Assembly (NCBI GenBank): GCA_029339195.1
Contig: JAPTJF010000138.1
Coordinates: 1 to 64,000, forward strand
From: Micractinium sp. NFX-FRZ
Lineage: Eukaryota; Chlorophyta; Trebouxiophyceae; Chlorellales; Chlorellaceae
Reading direction: 5' to 3'
DNA length: 64,000 nt
Shown here: in pieces, positions 30,413 to 44,259 of the stretch
Layout: each line of letters begins with the position of its first letter
Position numbering within the stretch: the stretch's first letter is position 1
Program-made: the position numbers and the translations under genes
Notes under the pieces: generated by a model
Told to the model about the DNA's origin: nothing
Database searches by the model: none
The model's input: only the letters and a program-made list of their open reading frames with translations

Positions 30413-33400
30413 ATGGCAGCAGACGGGGGCAGCCAGTCGGCCGTGAAGCGCTTTGAGGAGCTGTCGTCTCAGGTGGGCACATCGCGGCGCGGCCTGAGAA
30501 CGGCGAGCCATGCACACTTATGCCGCCACTGCCTGCCTGCCTGCCGCCGCTGCCGGTCCCCCTAGCTGCTCTTCATCGCGACCTGCTTCATCTTTGCCGT
30601 GCAGTGGCAAAAGTATGAGCGCAAGGTGGCAGAGCGCAGTGTGGAGCAGCACAGCTCGCTGTCCCGGTCGGCAGGTCTGCTGGACAGCATGCGCAAGCGC
30701 TTTGGCACTCCGGGCGCCGGCGCTGACCCGCTGCTGGCCACGCCACGGCCGGATCTTGCAGCACCCAATGGGCTGGCGGCAGCTGCGGCAGCGGCAGCAC
30801 CCACAACGGCGGCCCTAGAAACACCGCGCACATTCAGCGCCATGGGGTCCCTGAAAGAAAACTACGGCATGGAGCTCAACCGCCCCACTGCCACCACACT
30901 GTTTGGATCAGCAGGCGCACCGCCCTCGGTGGGCCCCGCCACCGTCTCTGGCAGCAACAGCGGCTTTGCAGCAGTGCTGGCGGGTGCAAGCGGCCTGAAC
31001 GGCGGCGGTGGCAGTGACTCGATGCTGCAGCAGGCCTCCAGCCTGTTCTTACAGCAGGTAGAGGACATGCGGCGCAAGTACACAGCAGAGGTGGAGCGCC
31101 TCAAGGTGGGTGCTGGAGCGGGCTGTGGGCTGTTGGCTGAAAACAAGTGCTGGGCGGGGGGTGCAGGGTGTGGGTGCAGGGGTATGAGCAGCCAGGTGAG
31201 CGCCGCCCCCTTGCTCAGCCTGCGGTGGCCTGCCTGTCCAAAGCACAGCCTGCCGGCGTCTGCTCAGCTCCACACAATACTTGGGGTCTTGAACCGCGCA
31301 CTCTCTGTCTCCATCCACCAGGCTGACGTGGAGGAGCTTGGGGCGCAGCGTGACAGCCTGGCAGCCGAGGTGGCCAGCTCGGGTGCGTCAGCCAAGGCGC
31401 TGAAAGTGCAGGTCACCGCTTCCCAGCGGGAGCTTGAGTCTGTCACTGCAGACCTGCAGCGTGCGCAGTCGCGGCTGGCAAGCTTGGAGGCGGCGCAGCG
31501 TGCTGAGCAGGAACGGTATCAGAAGGACCGTGCAGCGGCAGAGGCACGGCTGGAGCGTGAGGCGGCAGCGCAGGCAGCGCGGCTGGAAGCGGAGCGCGCA
31601 GCTGCTGCCGCTGCGGTGCGGCAGGGCGAGGAGGCGCTGGCAGCGCAGACGGCGGCGCTGGAGGCGCGTGCGCAGCGCATGGAGGAGCAGGGGCGGGGGC
31701 TGGTAGACCGGGATGCTGAGCTGGCGCAGCGCGAGCGCGAGTTTGAGGGCCAGGTGGGCGGGTCTGGGTGGCCAGCCGGGGCTGAGGCTAGGCCAGCTGC
31801 TTATAAGACATCCATAACGTTGCTCTGCAGGATGGCAAGCTGTAATCGGCTGGCCATGGCTCTGCATGCACAGCCGCAACCCTGCGTGGGCCAAACCTCC
31901 CTTGCCTGCCGCCTGCTCAATTTTGCCTGACGCCTGCCCCCTGCCCTCTGCCTGCCTGTCCACTGCAGGTCAGGGAGATCACGCAGTCACTCAAGGAGCG
32001 GGAGGCCAAGGCACGGCAGGCGGAGGAGGTGGCAGCGGGCCACCTGGCGCATGAAAAGCGCCTGATTCAGCATGAGTCAGACCTGCTGGAGCGGGAGCAG
32101 GCACTTGAGGCAGCAGCAGCCCAGGTGGCAGCCAACCGGCGGGAGCTGGATGCAGCTGCCGAGAAGCAGAGGCAGGAGACGGCGCGGATAGAGGCTGGGG
32201 CAGCAGCACTGGAGGACCGCGAGGCAGCGGTGAGTGCCCAGCTGTCCAGCCGGGAGGCAGCGCTGGCAGCACGCGAGGAGGAGCTGGCAGCAGCGGTGCA
32301 GCAGTACGAGGCGGAGAGGGCGGCGGCAGCTGCTGAAGACGAGGAGGCACGGCAGCACACTGTGGGGGAGCTGCGCCGGCTGGAAGGCGCCATTGATGAG
32401 GCTTTGGCCCAGCTGCGGGCTGCCGAAGCAGAGGCAGCAGCGCAGCGGGAGCGCCTGGCAGATGTGCGTCGCGAGACAGCCGAGGCGGAGGCGGCGCGTG
32501 ATGCGGCGCTGATGGCTCACAAGACGGCGCAGCAGGTGGGTGGCAGCCGGCGGCGGCGCTGAGGGACTTTCTGCCCGGGTTGTTGCTTCTGACAGGCCCA
32601 CTTGCTGCTGTTGAGCTGCAGCTCAAGAAGCATGATGGCAGGGTGGCGCGGTGCTTGCGAACTGCCACACCACTCATTGCTCTGCCTTCTTGCCGGCGTC
32701 ACCCTGCAGGCGGCCAAGGATGCGCAGGCAGCGATGGAGCAGGCGCTGGCCACTGGCAACGAGGAGGTGCAAAAGGTGAGGGGGCAAGTAGGAGAGTAGG
32801 ATGGTGGTTGTGCTGCATCAGCTGTGGCAGCCGTGGCATGGCAGAGGGGAGGACAAGATGTCACACAGTCCTGCACAGCCGAGCAGCTGGCGCACCGGCC
32901 TGCTCGTCTCCGCCTGCCTGCCTGCTCCTGGCTGGTTCTTAGGTGAAACGTAGGTATCATGCTATGACCGCCACTGCCTGCCCACTCTTCCAGAGCTGGT
33001 GTTTCAATCGTCGATTGCTTTTTGTCATACTCTGCCCCCCAGGTGAAGCGCAAGTACGACGCCATGCTGGAGGAGATGGCCTCGGCCCGGCAGCAGCGGG
33101 AGCAGTGGCAGGCGGCGCAGGCAGAGGCGGAGCGCCGGCTGGCGGCTGACCAGCAGCGCTTTGATGCCACCTCCAAGGCACAGGTGCGTGGGTGCTGCGA
33201 GTGGAGGTCTGATTGGGCGGGTGTCTGATGGACGCAGGGGTGAGGTGTATCCGGGCGCCTTGCTCTAGCAACCGGCATCAGCGGCTATCACGACCTGTGT
33301 GTTTGGGCTGTGCAGTGCCGTGGCGCACCGCCTCAGATCGAACGTTTGCCTTGTGCTGCCCCGGCTGGTGCAGCGTGAGCAGCTGGATTCTGAGCGCGAG

Positions 33401-36400
33401 CAGCTGCGTGGCGAGTTTGACCGCCTCGTGTCGGCACAGCAGGATCGCGCCGCTGAGTGGGAAGCGGCCGCTAAGCATGAGGAGGCGGGGCTGTCTCAGC
33501 GCAAGCAGGTGTGTGTGGCCGGGAGCCTGCTGTTTGGGGATGGATGAAAGGAGGTCCTTTGTGGCTTGCCAGCTGGCGCATGCGCCCTTTCAGCCCATCC
33601 TGCTGCCTGCTGCGTGATATTGCGCCCCAGCTCACTCACCCTCCTGGCTGCCTGCCCTGCCTTGATTTCGCCCCGCCAGGCTGTGGAGGCCCAGGAGGCC
33701 CGCCTGGCCCGGCGCACCGATGAGCTGTCGGCGGTGGAGCGCCGCATTGCCTCGGCTCAGCAACGGCTGGACGGCGAGGCAGAGCGCCTGAAGAAGGCGG
33801 TGCAAGCGGTGGAGGAGGAGGGGGCAGCGCTCAAGGTGGGGGAAGCCTCAGGGGGCACATGATTGGGCTGTGTGTGTGAGAGGAGGCACCTGCTGGGTGC
33901 GCTAAGTCACGTGACCAGCCACCATGCCCAGGCACAAGTCCTTGTGGCAGGGTGCCTGGTGCACTGCCCTGCCGATTCTTCCTGCCTTCTCCCCAATCTT
34001 CCTCACCCCTCCGCACCTACCTGCCGATCTTCCTGCCTTCAGGAGCGTTCCGAGGAGCTGGCAGCGCACGAGGAGAGCCTGGAGGCATGGAAGGCGCAGT
34101 TCAAGGCGGAGGCGGTGCGGCAGATTGCCGAGCGTGAGCGGCTGCTCACCGAGTGGCAGGCGCGTCTGGACCGGCGGGCAGCGGAGGTCGAGGATGCGCA
34201 GCGCGCTGCAGAGGTAAGGGGTGGATTTAAATTGAGCGTGGGCTGTCTTGTTGAAGGCTTGGAGCTGGCTGGCTGGGCTTGCATGTTGCTTCGGCTGCTG
34301 TCGCCTCATTGCCCTGGTACCCATCAAAATGCATGCTTAAAGCTGCCTAACCTGTTTGCCCCCACTCCGTCTGCCATGCTGCCCCTGCCCGCAGAAGCGC
34401 ATCGCCTCCCGGGAGGACGCCTCGCTGGCGCATGAGAAGGCCGCCCTGGCGGGCGCTGCTGAGCTGGAGGCACGCGTGGCATCATTCGATTCCAAGGAGA
34501 AGAAGGCGATGCGGGTGGGTGGGTGGACTGAAGGTGGCGAGTGTGGGATTGAGAGTCTGCTACTTTGCAGGCAATGGTGAGTGTTAGCTGGCAGCACACT
34601 CATTGCTCTGCTCCGCTTGCACTGAAATGCCCTGCATGTGCTGCCGTTCTTCTCCTCCTCTGAACCCCACCTTGCCATCTGCCCCGACTTCCTTTTGCAG
34701 GAGCTGGCTGACCGCGAGTCTGCACTGGCCAGCAAGGAGTCCAAGCTGGCGCAGATGCACGCTGACCTGACAGAACGGTCATCTGGCCTGGAGAGCGCCA
34801 AGGCTCGGCTGGAGGCTGACAGGCGGGCGCTTGAGCAGCGAGAGGAGAGCCTGGCTGCAGCGCAGGCTGAGGTAGGCCTGCATGCGGCTCAAACACTTGC
34901 AGCGGCTGTGCCGCTGCTACCCTGCCTGTTCACCTACTTTGCTGCCTGTTCTGTACCATACCTGCAGCGTTGTCTGCTTGGCAGCCAGCCTACCAGCTCC
35001 CCAGCATATACACACTCAACGCGCCTATCTCACCTGGCCCCTGCCTCCTCCTCTCCCCTCTGCCAGGTGCGCAAGGCTCGCACCAGCCTGGAGCTGGCCC
35101 AGTGCGAGCTGGAGGACCAGCAGAGGCGGGTGGCGCACCGGGAGGCACGCGCAGCTGACCTGGAGTCGCAGGTGGGGACGCGGGGCTTGAAGGGCAGTTG
35201 AGATGGAGGGGGCATGTGGTCGATGGGCCTGTACGAGGCGCTAATCGTCATCTTAGACTTGCATTTGGGATATGGGACTTGAGGGGCAAGTGTGGAAATG
35301 GGAGTGGGGCTGGCAAGCGGCGCGAGTGCGCAGGGCAAAGGGGAGCATGAGGGCATCGGCGCTGCAGACCTGGGGTCGCTTGTGGGGCAGCAAGCATGGG
35401 GGCAAGGACGCAGACATTATAGGGCCGGAGGGGCAAGTTGAGGCCTTGGGCAGCCGGGCGCATCAGCCAGTTTGAATGGCCGCATGGGATGCTGCAAATC
35501 AAAATCGTGGGCACGAAACCACAAGTCCCTGCCCGAGGTCAGACCTGACCCATGTCCTAATTCGCCCGACCTCTTCGTGCCCGGCCTTCAGGCTGAGGAG
35601 GTGCACTCCCGCATGAGCCGGCAGAGCGCCGAGCTGAGCGAGGCGATTGCTGCCGCCAAGGACCGCGAGGCAGAGGCGGAGGAGCAGCTTCGGCAGGCGG
35701 AGCGCAAGCTGCGGGAGGCAGTGAAGCGGGACGACAGGTGGGCGTTGGGGTGGGGTTTGCTGCGTGGTGAAGACGGTTGGTGGCACGGATATACGGTGCA
35801 TTCACTGCCATGAATGCTGCTGCACTGGCAGGTACCGCTGTCTTCAGGAAGCTTCCAATCCATGCTCGTCCCAAGCCATCCTCTCGCCCCGCGCTCCCCA
35901 CCTGAACGCTGCCCGCAGGCACGCCCAGGAGCTGTCCAAGTGGGAGGGGTTGGTGGCGGAGGCGCAGCAGCAGCAGGCAGCCGCCGCCACAGCCGCCCAT
36001 GAGGCGCAGCGTGCGCAGCAGCTGGCGGAGGCCAGCCGGTCTGTGCTGGCTGACCTGGAGCGTGCTCTCGACTCCCGGGAGGCCAAGCTGCAGGACAGCT
36101 GGAAGGCACTTAAGGCGCAGCTGGCACATGTGGGGGACAGTAGCGGCGCCGGCCTGCTGCTGCACTCGGAGCAACGCCTCAGGGTGCGTGGTGCGGGGTG
36201 GTGCTGCTGGCGGTGGTAAAATGTGGAGTGCTTTGCGGGAGAGACGAGTGCGGCAGCAGTAGGTACTCGGCAACAGTGCAAGCCGCAGCTCTGTGCCTTG
36301 CTGCTGCCTTCTTGCCCCGCGTCTCCTCCTTTGCTCGGCCCCCTAACAAACAGCCCACCTGCCTCCCACCCCTTGCACACACTCTGCAGGACGACGCGCA

Positions 36401-39400
36401 AGCCGCGGCGGTGGATGCTGCGGGCCGCTCGCCCTCACCGCTGCCGCAGGTCAGCGCCACCAGCGGCGGCTCACACGACCTTGTACGCCTCTTGCACCAG
36501 CGCCGCACTCAGCTAGTGGAGCGGGAGACAGCGCTGCAGCGCTGGGTGGTGGCACTGGAGCTTGAGGCTGCCCGGCAGGCGGCAGCTGCTAAGCAGCTGA
36601 AGCAGCAGGAAAACAAGGTGTCCCGGCTGGCGGCTGAGGCATCCGACAACCGGGAGTCGGCTCATGCCATGCTCGCCGATGTGTCGCAGCGTGAGCAGAC
36701 GCTGCAGCGGGAGGCAGCAGAGGTGCAGCACCAGCTGGCGGCAGCGGCGGCGGAGCGGCAGGAGCTGGCAGCTGAGCGTGCTGCGCTCGAGGCTGCTGCA
36801 GCGGAGGTGTCGACGCGGGTGGGCGAGCTGGGTCGGCGGGAGCAGGCTGTGGCGGCCTCCGAGCAGCAGTGGGAGTCCAAGGTGGCAACCGCCGAGGCGC
36901 AGCTCAAGGTGGGGCCTGTGCATCGCGATTCATTTGGCGCTCTGCGGTGCCGCCTTCCTGCCTTCTTGTTTTCATGCCTAGCTAAGTGGCATGCTGCCCT
37001 ATCCATGCCGCTGCCCTGCATAGCGCCACCCCCCAGCACTTGGCCTGCCGTTGCTTGAAACACCCTGCTGCCAGACAGCGCCTTCACCTTGCCACCTCTG
37101 CCCCCGGTGCAGGCCGCCAACGAGGCTGCCAGCAAGGCCCACGCCGAGCTGCACTCCCTGGAGCTTCGTGAGGCCAAGCTGTCTGAGCGGGACAGCTCAG
37201 TGGCTGAGCTGAAGGCCAGCCTGAGCGCACGGTCCCTGGCTCTGGCTGCCAGCGAGCGTGAGCTGTCTGAGCGGGCGCAGCGGGTGGAGAGTCAGGCGCG
37301 GGAGTTGGCGGCCGCCCAGGCAGATGCGGCGGCGGAACGCAAGGCAGCCGAGGCAGCAGCAGCTGCGGCCAAGGATGAGCTGGCACGTCAGCGTGCTGAG
37401 CTGGCGGCAGCGCAGCAGGAGGCGCGGCAGCGGCTGGAGGCGCTGGACGAGCGCGAGGCGCAGCTGCAGCAGGTGAGAGGGCGGGGATGTGGTTGTGCAG
37501 GTGGGAACGCAGGTGTGTGGCTCGATCCTGCACTGCTGCCCGGGGTCTTCTCAGCTGTTGCCGCCTGCCTACATCTGTCACCACTGCCCTCCTGCCACTG
37601 CCACTGCTCCTCCCCTCCAACTCCCCTCCTGCCACCACCCATGTGATGACTCGCATACCCATGGTGTCCCTGCAGCTCTCCAAGTCGCTGGAGCAGCAGC
37701 AGGCTGAGGTGGCGGCTGCCAGCCACAAGCTAGAGGCGCTCAAGTCGCAGCAGGCTGACCTGGCAGCTCGGGAGGAGCAGCTGGCAGTGGAGCAGCAGCT
37801 GCTGCGGCGCGACCTGGCGGCACTCACAGAGTCACAGTCGCAGCTGGCAGCAGAGCAGCGGCAGATGGATGCTGCCGCAGCAGCACTGCAGGAGCGGGAG
37901 GACACTGTGGCGGCCAGCGAGGAGCAGCTTGCGTCGTACCTGCAGCAGGTGCAGCAGCAGCGTGACGAGGCGGAGCAGCGCAGCATGGAGGTGGCCGCCG
38001 CAGAGGCGGAGCTGCACAAGCGGTGGGTTGGGAGGGGCGGTTGGGCAGGGGATGGCGGGGTGCGGGGTGCTTCACTACTGCCAGCTAAACACAACGGCAA
38101 TGCTTTCTCAAGACTGCCAGGCAGGCCAAGCCTTCCTCCATCCTGCGGCTAAATGCTTCCATTTGCCCCGCAATCTCACATCCTCTCCCCTTGCCACTTG
38201 CCCCTGCCCCCTGCAGGATGGACCAAGGCGCCGCCCTGGAGGCGCAGCTCAAGGATGCCGAGTCCCAGCTGGCAGCCGACCGGCGGGCGCTGCAGCTGGA
38301 GCAGCAGCGTCTGCAGGTGGCAGAGGAGAAGGCAGCGGCTGCGCTGGCAGCAGCGCGGGAGCAGGCAGCGCGTGCTGATTCTGAGCGCGCCTGGGTGCGG
38401 CAGCAGCAGGAGGAGCTGACGCCGCGGCTGGAGAGCACCAGCGCGCTGCAGGCAGAGGCCAAGCAGCGGGCGCGCGAGCTGGCAGCGCAGGCGGATGAGC
38501 TTGCCAAGGAGCGGCAGCGCCTGGATGGCGAGCGCTCTGCGCTGGAACAGCTGCGGGCGAAGCTGGAGTCCAGCCAGGCCGCAGCCGACCGTGCGCTGGC
38601 GCAGGCAGCTGACGTGGCTGCCAGAGAGGCGGCGTTGGCGGCCAAGGAGCGGGGCGTGATTGAGCTGGAGGCGGCACTGAAGCTGCGGGAGGCGCAGGTG
38701 GCGCAGGTGAGACTGCGGGGACGGGCAGGGCTGGCGGGCGGGCAGAGGCATGGAGGGAGGTACCTGTGTTATGCCTGCTGTGTGGTATAGAGGTTGGATG
38801 GTGGCTTGCCGTCTGTAGGCGGCGGTGGCAGCGCACAGTTGCCATCAGTGGCATCCTTCATGTGCAGCTGCGTTCCTTCGACTTAACTCACCTCCGTCCC
38901 CCATCTGCCTGCCCATCCACCTGTGTACTGCAGGCTGAGGCAGTTGCCTCCAGCAGCCAGGAGCGGCTCAACGGGCTGAGCAAGGAGCTGGAGAGCAAGG
39001 CGTCGGCTGACACAGGCGCCCTGCGCCGCCTGCAGGAGACGCTGGCGGCGCAGCAGGAGGAGCTGCAGAGGTGGGGCTTGGCCTGCTGCAAGCTGTGGGC
39101 TGCTTCGTGAACCTTGCCTGTTTGTGTACACGTGCGGCTGGGAGCCCACTGATGCTCAGCAACCTGTGGAGTGAGCAGGCGCTTCTCAACGAGCTGTTGC
39201 TGACACCACACTGTTTGGGCCCCTGCCTCACGTCTTGGCTTGCTGTACTGCAGGTCACAGCGTGAGCTGTCCGCAGGCAACGCCCAGCTGGCAGAGGAGC
39301 GCGAGACGCTGCGGCGGGAGCGGGAGGCGCTGGAGCGCCGCGCCGACGCACTGCAGCAGGTGTGGTGGATCCACAGACATGGCAGGGCCACAAGGGCCAC

Positions 39401-42400
39401 TGAGGCTCACTGAGGAACTGGGTCCTGTTCCTCACTCATGACGTGTCTCATCCACACCGGCCCTTGCTCACTGCGTTCCCCATGTGCACCTGCCGACATG
39501 CCTGCAGGAGCTGTCTGTGCGCAAGGCTGCGCTGGATGAGCGGGAGGAGAGGATGATTGAGGCTGAGGCAGACCTCAAGGTGGCACGCAGCGAGCATGAG
39601 CGGGCGGCGCGCCAGCTGGCAGCAGCACAGTCTGAGCTCGAGGCAGCACAGGCGGAGGCGGAGCGGCTGCAGCGGCGCGCTGCCAGCGAGGCCAGCGCCC
39701 TGGAGAGCCGCTCGGTGAGCATGCAGGCGGAGGCAGCTGTGGCAACGGAGCAGCGCATGGCTGCCACCGCCAAGCTGCGGGATGTGGAACAGCGGGAGGA
39801 GGCGGTGTTCAGAGCGGAACGAGAGGTGGGGGCGCTCCAGAGCCGGCTGGAGCGCCAGCAGGCTGAACTGGCTGACAAGGCGGCGGCTCTTGCTGATGCT
39901 GCGGCACGGCACCAGGCAGAGGCGGCCGCGTTTGAGGCGCAGCGCCGCGCGTGGGTGGACGGCGAGGCGGGGAGGCGGGAGCTGCTGGCGCGGGAAGCGG
40001 AGCTGCGTGCGGAGGCGGGTGAGTTGGTTGAGGCATGCGGCCTGGTTAGGGATTGGGGCTGGAGGCCAGCAGGCAGCAGGTCCTGGTGAGTGGGTGAGTT
40101 TTGAGTGGGGGGCACCTTCTTGGCAGCTGTTGGACTTTCATGCTGCTGCCTGGCCACCACCTCCCAACTCCCAGCTCCTGCATGCTGCTGCCTGCGCATG
40201 TGCATGCTGTCGTCAAAGCTGGCGATGACCCACTCCCACACAAAACTGCCACTGCTCCCTGCAGACCGCCTGCGTGCCAAGGCGTCCTCCACGGCGCAGG
40301 AGGCCGTCGATGCAGCCGCCCTGCAGAAGCAGCTGGCTGCCCAGGAGCGGGAGCTGTCCCGGCAGGCTGCTCAGCTGGCCAAGGATGCAGCCGAGGCGGA
40401 AGTGCGGGGCCGTGAGGCAGCCAAGCAGCTGAGCCAAGCTAAGGCCACCCAGGCGCTGCTGGAGCGGCGGGCGGAGGAGCTGAACTCGGCAGAGCTGCGC
40501 GTCCGCGAGCTGCAGGTGGGGGCAACACTGGCTGGCTGCAAGGCAGTGCCTCCTGTGGGGCTGGCAATGCAGCCAGAGGCCGTGCATTGCACACTGCGCC
40601 AGACAGAGGGATACACGCCCCTCCCCTGCTGTGCCCTGTTGTGCCGTGCTTCTGTCGAGCCCTCCCAGCTTGCACTCCTGCTCCCCTGCCCTCCCGACTG
40701 CCCACCCTGACACATCTACCTCCTTGCCCTCCTCCCAGGTGCGTGTGGAGCAGCAGATGCGGGCGCTGGAGAACCGGGAGGCGGAGCTGCGCACCATCGA
40801 GGTGACGGGGGGGAGATCTGGCCCTTGTTGCGGGGATGCATAGGTTGTGGCTGGGGTGCAGGGCTACATGGTATGCTCGAAGTTGTTAATCAACAAGCAC
40901 AATATTACTGGGAACATGTACCGGCAAGCTTGCCGGCCTGTGCCCTTGTTATGCCAGTGTGTGAACAGTTTTCTGTGTTGTACACCCCGCAGATCGAGTC
41001 CAAGACGGTGCACAAGCGTGAGCTGCTGGCCGCCGACGAGGAGCGGCGCCTGCAGACACTGGAGAGCAAGCTGACGGGTGCGCCCTGCTGGCAGTGTGGC
41101 TGGGGCGCTTGTGCATTTTGTGTGGTGTGCAGAGGGCAGGCAGCGACCAGCAACTGACAGACGATTACGTGCAAACCGTCAGGTCATGTCACAGTTACTC
41201 AAACCTGCGATTGCACGTCGACCCGTCTTCTTGCTTGCCCTGCCCTGCAGCCAAGGAGCGAGCTCTGGCTGAGCAGCACGAGGCGCTGCTGCAAGCGCGC
41301 ACCGAGGCGGACCGCAAGCTGGATGCCGTGAATGCTCGCCTGCGGGGCGTGGCGGAGCGGGAGCGCGAACTGGAGCAGCGCCAGCACCAGCTGATGCAGC
41401 AGGTGGGTGGCTGCTGGAGTCTGTAGTTATGAGAAAAAGGCAGCAGGATGGTCACCTGGGTCGTGGCGGCAAATAGAGATGCCAGTGCCTGGCCGCACAA
41501 TTGCCCAACACTGTTTTGCTGCCTGTGCAGGTGGAGCAAGCGCAGGCAGAGCTAGAGCGTCGGCAGGCTGAGGCATCACAGCGCCTGGAGGAGCTGTCGG
41601 CCCGGGAGCGGTCGGTGAAGCGGCAGGAGGATGGTCTTGAGGGTGTCAAGGTGGGACCCGGGGCCACGGGGTGCCTGGGTGTAGCGCACAGCTGGTGTGG
41701 ATGAGGTGCTCCGCTGAATATTGTGTATATATGTGCGTCTTGCATTGGGTACCCCGGGCTGCGCAGCTTCATTTTGGTGTCCTGCTGCTGAGCATCCCGC
41801 CGACACGGTGCAATGCCCGCTTGCTTTGCTGCAGGAGGCTTACGAGAGGCTGGATGCACGGGAGCAGCGTGCGCGGCAGGCGGAGGCTGAGCTGGCGGAT
41901 GCCAAGCAGGCGGCACAGGTAAGGGACTGGGCGGGAGTCGCCGGTTGTGAACCTCGGAATAGTGGTATTTGATAGAGGCCAACCTGTGCTTCACTTCAAC
42001 AAGCCTGAATCCGGCCTCCTGCCCTGCGCTCGCAAACCTGCAGGCCGACATGCAGGCCGCTGAGCTGGCCAAGCGCAGCCTGGAGGCGGAGCGTGCTGAG
42101 CTGGCACAGCTGCGAGAGGGGCTGCGGCAGCAGCAGGCAGCGACGGCCGCCGAGGCTGCCCGGCTGTCAGGCCTGCAGCAGCGTGAGGCGCAGCTGAAGC
42201 AGAAGGAGGCTGACCTGGCGGCAGCTCAGCAGCGGGTGGCGGCAGCGCAGCAGGAGCTGAGCGAGGCGCAGCGGCAGGTGCGGGCGGGCGCGGATAGCCA
42301 AGCGGAAAAGACTCTGGCAGAGGCACGGGCAGAGGCAGACAGCATCCTGCAGGCAGCCCGTGATGAGTGCCGCAAGGCAGAGGCGGAGCTGAAGAAGCTG

Positions 42401-44259
42401 AGGGAGCAGCTGCGGGAAGCCGAGGGGCAGCTGAAGCGGCGGGAGGTGGCGGCAGCGGCGCAGGAGGAGCAGGCGCGGGGCGCCGCTGAGTCGGCCACCT
42501 CGCAGCAGCGCCGTGCCGCCGAGGCCCAGAGCATGCTGGTGGAGAAGGAGCAGCTGCTGCGCAGCAGGTGGGTGGTGTGCAGGTTGTGGGGTGGGGGAAG
42601 CTAGGCCTGGCGGGTTGCTTGCGAGAATGGGGGGCTGGCAGCTGCCAGAGGTTGCCAGTTGGCAGCCATGGGCCTCCACACTGCCTGTCTGGTGGGGCAT
42701 GCATGTTTGCTCTCTCTGCACCACCCAATTTTCGCCCTGTTTTGCCCCGCTGCTGCGCTACCCAGGGAGGAGCTGGCGGCAGGCAAGGAGCGCGAGCTGC
42801 AGAAGCGTGAGGCGGCGCTGGGTGCAGCGGAGCAGCGTGTGGCGCAGCTCACGCGACGCCTGGAAGCCGACCTGCAGCTGACAGCCTCCACGCCTAGAGC
42901 GCCTGCCAGTGCTGCTGCGGGCGACGGCGGGCGCAGCCAGCTGCGGGGCAGCTTTGAGGGCCTGAGCTCTGCGTTGCACTCGGCCAGCAGTGCACGCACC
43001 GCAGCTGGCGCTGCATCAGCATCGCTGGCTGGGAGCTTGAGCAGGGCGGCGCTGCCCAGCCGTCTGGGCGTGCAGGGGCAGCAGGCAGCGGGGGGAGTGC
43101 GGTCGTCTCAGCAGCATCAGCCGGCAACCAGCAGCAGCACACTGGGCATGCCATCTAGCGGCACCTATGCCACCCCCTCGAGCTCGCTGCTGCAGCGCTC
43201 TGGAAGCTTTGACACCCAGCCACCAACCCAGCAGCAGCAGCAGCAGCAGCAGGCCCCCAACTCCGCAGCCTCCACGGCAGCAGGCGGCGGCGGCAGCGGC
43301 ATGTCGGCATTCCGGCGGGACAGCTTTGCCTCCATGGAGGGCACCCCGGAGCGGCAGGCCAGCCTGACGGCGGCACTGAAGCAGCTGCAGGCGGCCACCG
43401 ACAAGGGGGCGCACCGGTGAGGACTGGCGGGGGTGGTGGTGGGGCAGTGGGCGGCCCACGTTGCATGCATTGTGAGCACGGTGCGGGCAAGCATGCAAGG
43501 GGATGCACTGACGGCAGGTGGGGAGACATGTGCGTGTGTTGGGAGCCAGCCAACCCAGGCTCTGCTGCTGCAAACGGCGTTGCTGACTCGCTTACCATTA
43601 TGTGATGCCCTGCGCGGTGCAGGCTCCAGCGGCTGGAGGGCATTGTGCGGGCCATAGGCCAGGGCGGCGTGGATGCCGAGTCGGCGTCGGAGGCCAGCCG
43701 GGCGGTGTCCCAGCTGCGGCAGCAGCTGCAGGAGATGCAGCAGGGGCAGGTGGGCATCTCGGGGCTGGAGGGAGTGTGCACAGGGGAGGGTGTTTCAGTG
43801 TGTGGCATTCATCTGTGCGTGACCTCACGGGCGCTTGCTCTCCTGTGGCTGGCCCCTTGCAATGGCGCTGCCCGCTGCTGGGCAGCACTCCTACTCCACC
43901 TGGCCCACTCGACGCCCACACCCACACATCCACCTGCCCTCCCTGCCCCTGGTCTGCAGTCGTCTGTTGAGCTGCAGCTCAAGTACACCTCCAGCGAGTC
44001 CCAGCTGTGCCAGCTGCAGCCACAGGTGGAGGAGCAGCAGCGGCTGCTGGCGCGCTGGGAGGGGCGGCTGGGGCGGCAGCTGGAGGGGATTGTGGCCCTG
44101 CAGAAGAGCGCGCTGTCGGCACGCTCCGCCAGCGGCAAGGGCACGGGGGCGGGAAGTGCGCCGCCGCCGGGCAGCACGCTGCGGGGCTTGCTTGGCGAAA
44201 ACAGCCCCATGCAGACGCCCGGTGCCGCATTGGCCTTCCGTCCCGCAGGCGGCATGTGA
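30413..44259 (+). CDS. giant coiled-coil protein with one N-terminal membrane segment
   Basis: I do not recognise a specific family. One frame-consistent model has 31 exons: 30413-30472, 30566-31105, 31322-31753, 31969-32535, 32710-32775, 33043-33183, 33374-33508, 33680-33835, 34043-34213, 34395-34514, 34701-34871, 35067-35171, 35592-35737, 35919-36183, 36390-36908, 37113-37472, 37676-38022, 38217-38706, 38934-39070, 39254-39359, 39508-40018, 40265-40515, 40739-40801, 40993-41077, 41251-41402, 41531-41650, 41835-41918, 42044-42567, 42766-43416, 43623-43749, 43960-44259 (about 2,633 residues). Residues ~21-32 (LLFIATCFIFAV) are hydrophobic and flanked by WQKYERK, so the protein is probably membrane-anchored at its N-terminus. 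Then comes ~150 residues of Ser/Gly/Pro linker, followed by ~2,000 residues of Ala/Glu/Arg/Gln heptads, e.g. LEAERAAAAAAVRQGEEAL. Most introns are phase 0 and fall between heptad blocks. Near the C-terminus is a Ser/Gln-rich linker with a poly-Gln run (about 43230-43250), then another short coil. A tethering (golgin-like) or scaffold role is inference only. Several separate genes cannot be fully excluded, but no internal start or stop supports that. Confidence 0.75.

Noticed and set aside
38085..38645. Ser/Ala/Arg-rich minus-strand frames opposite the coiled-coil gene
   Set aside because: The complement of GAG/GCG/CAG-rich coiled-coil codons gives long Ser/Ala/Cys frames by composition; no splice or start logic supports them.
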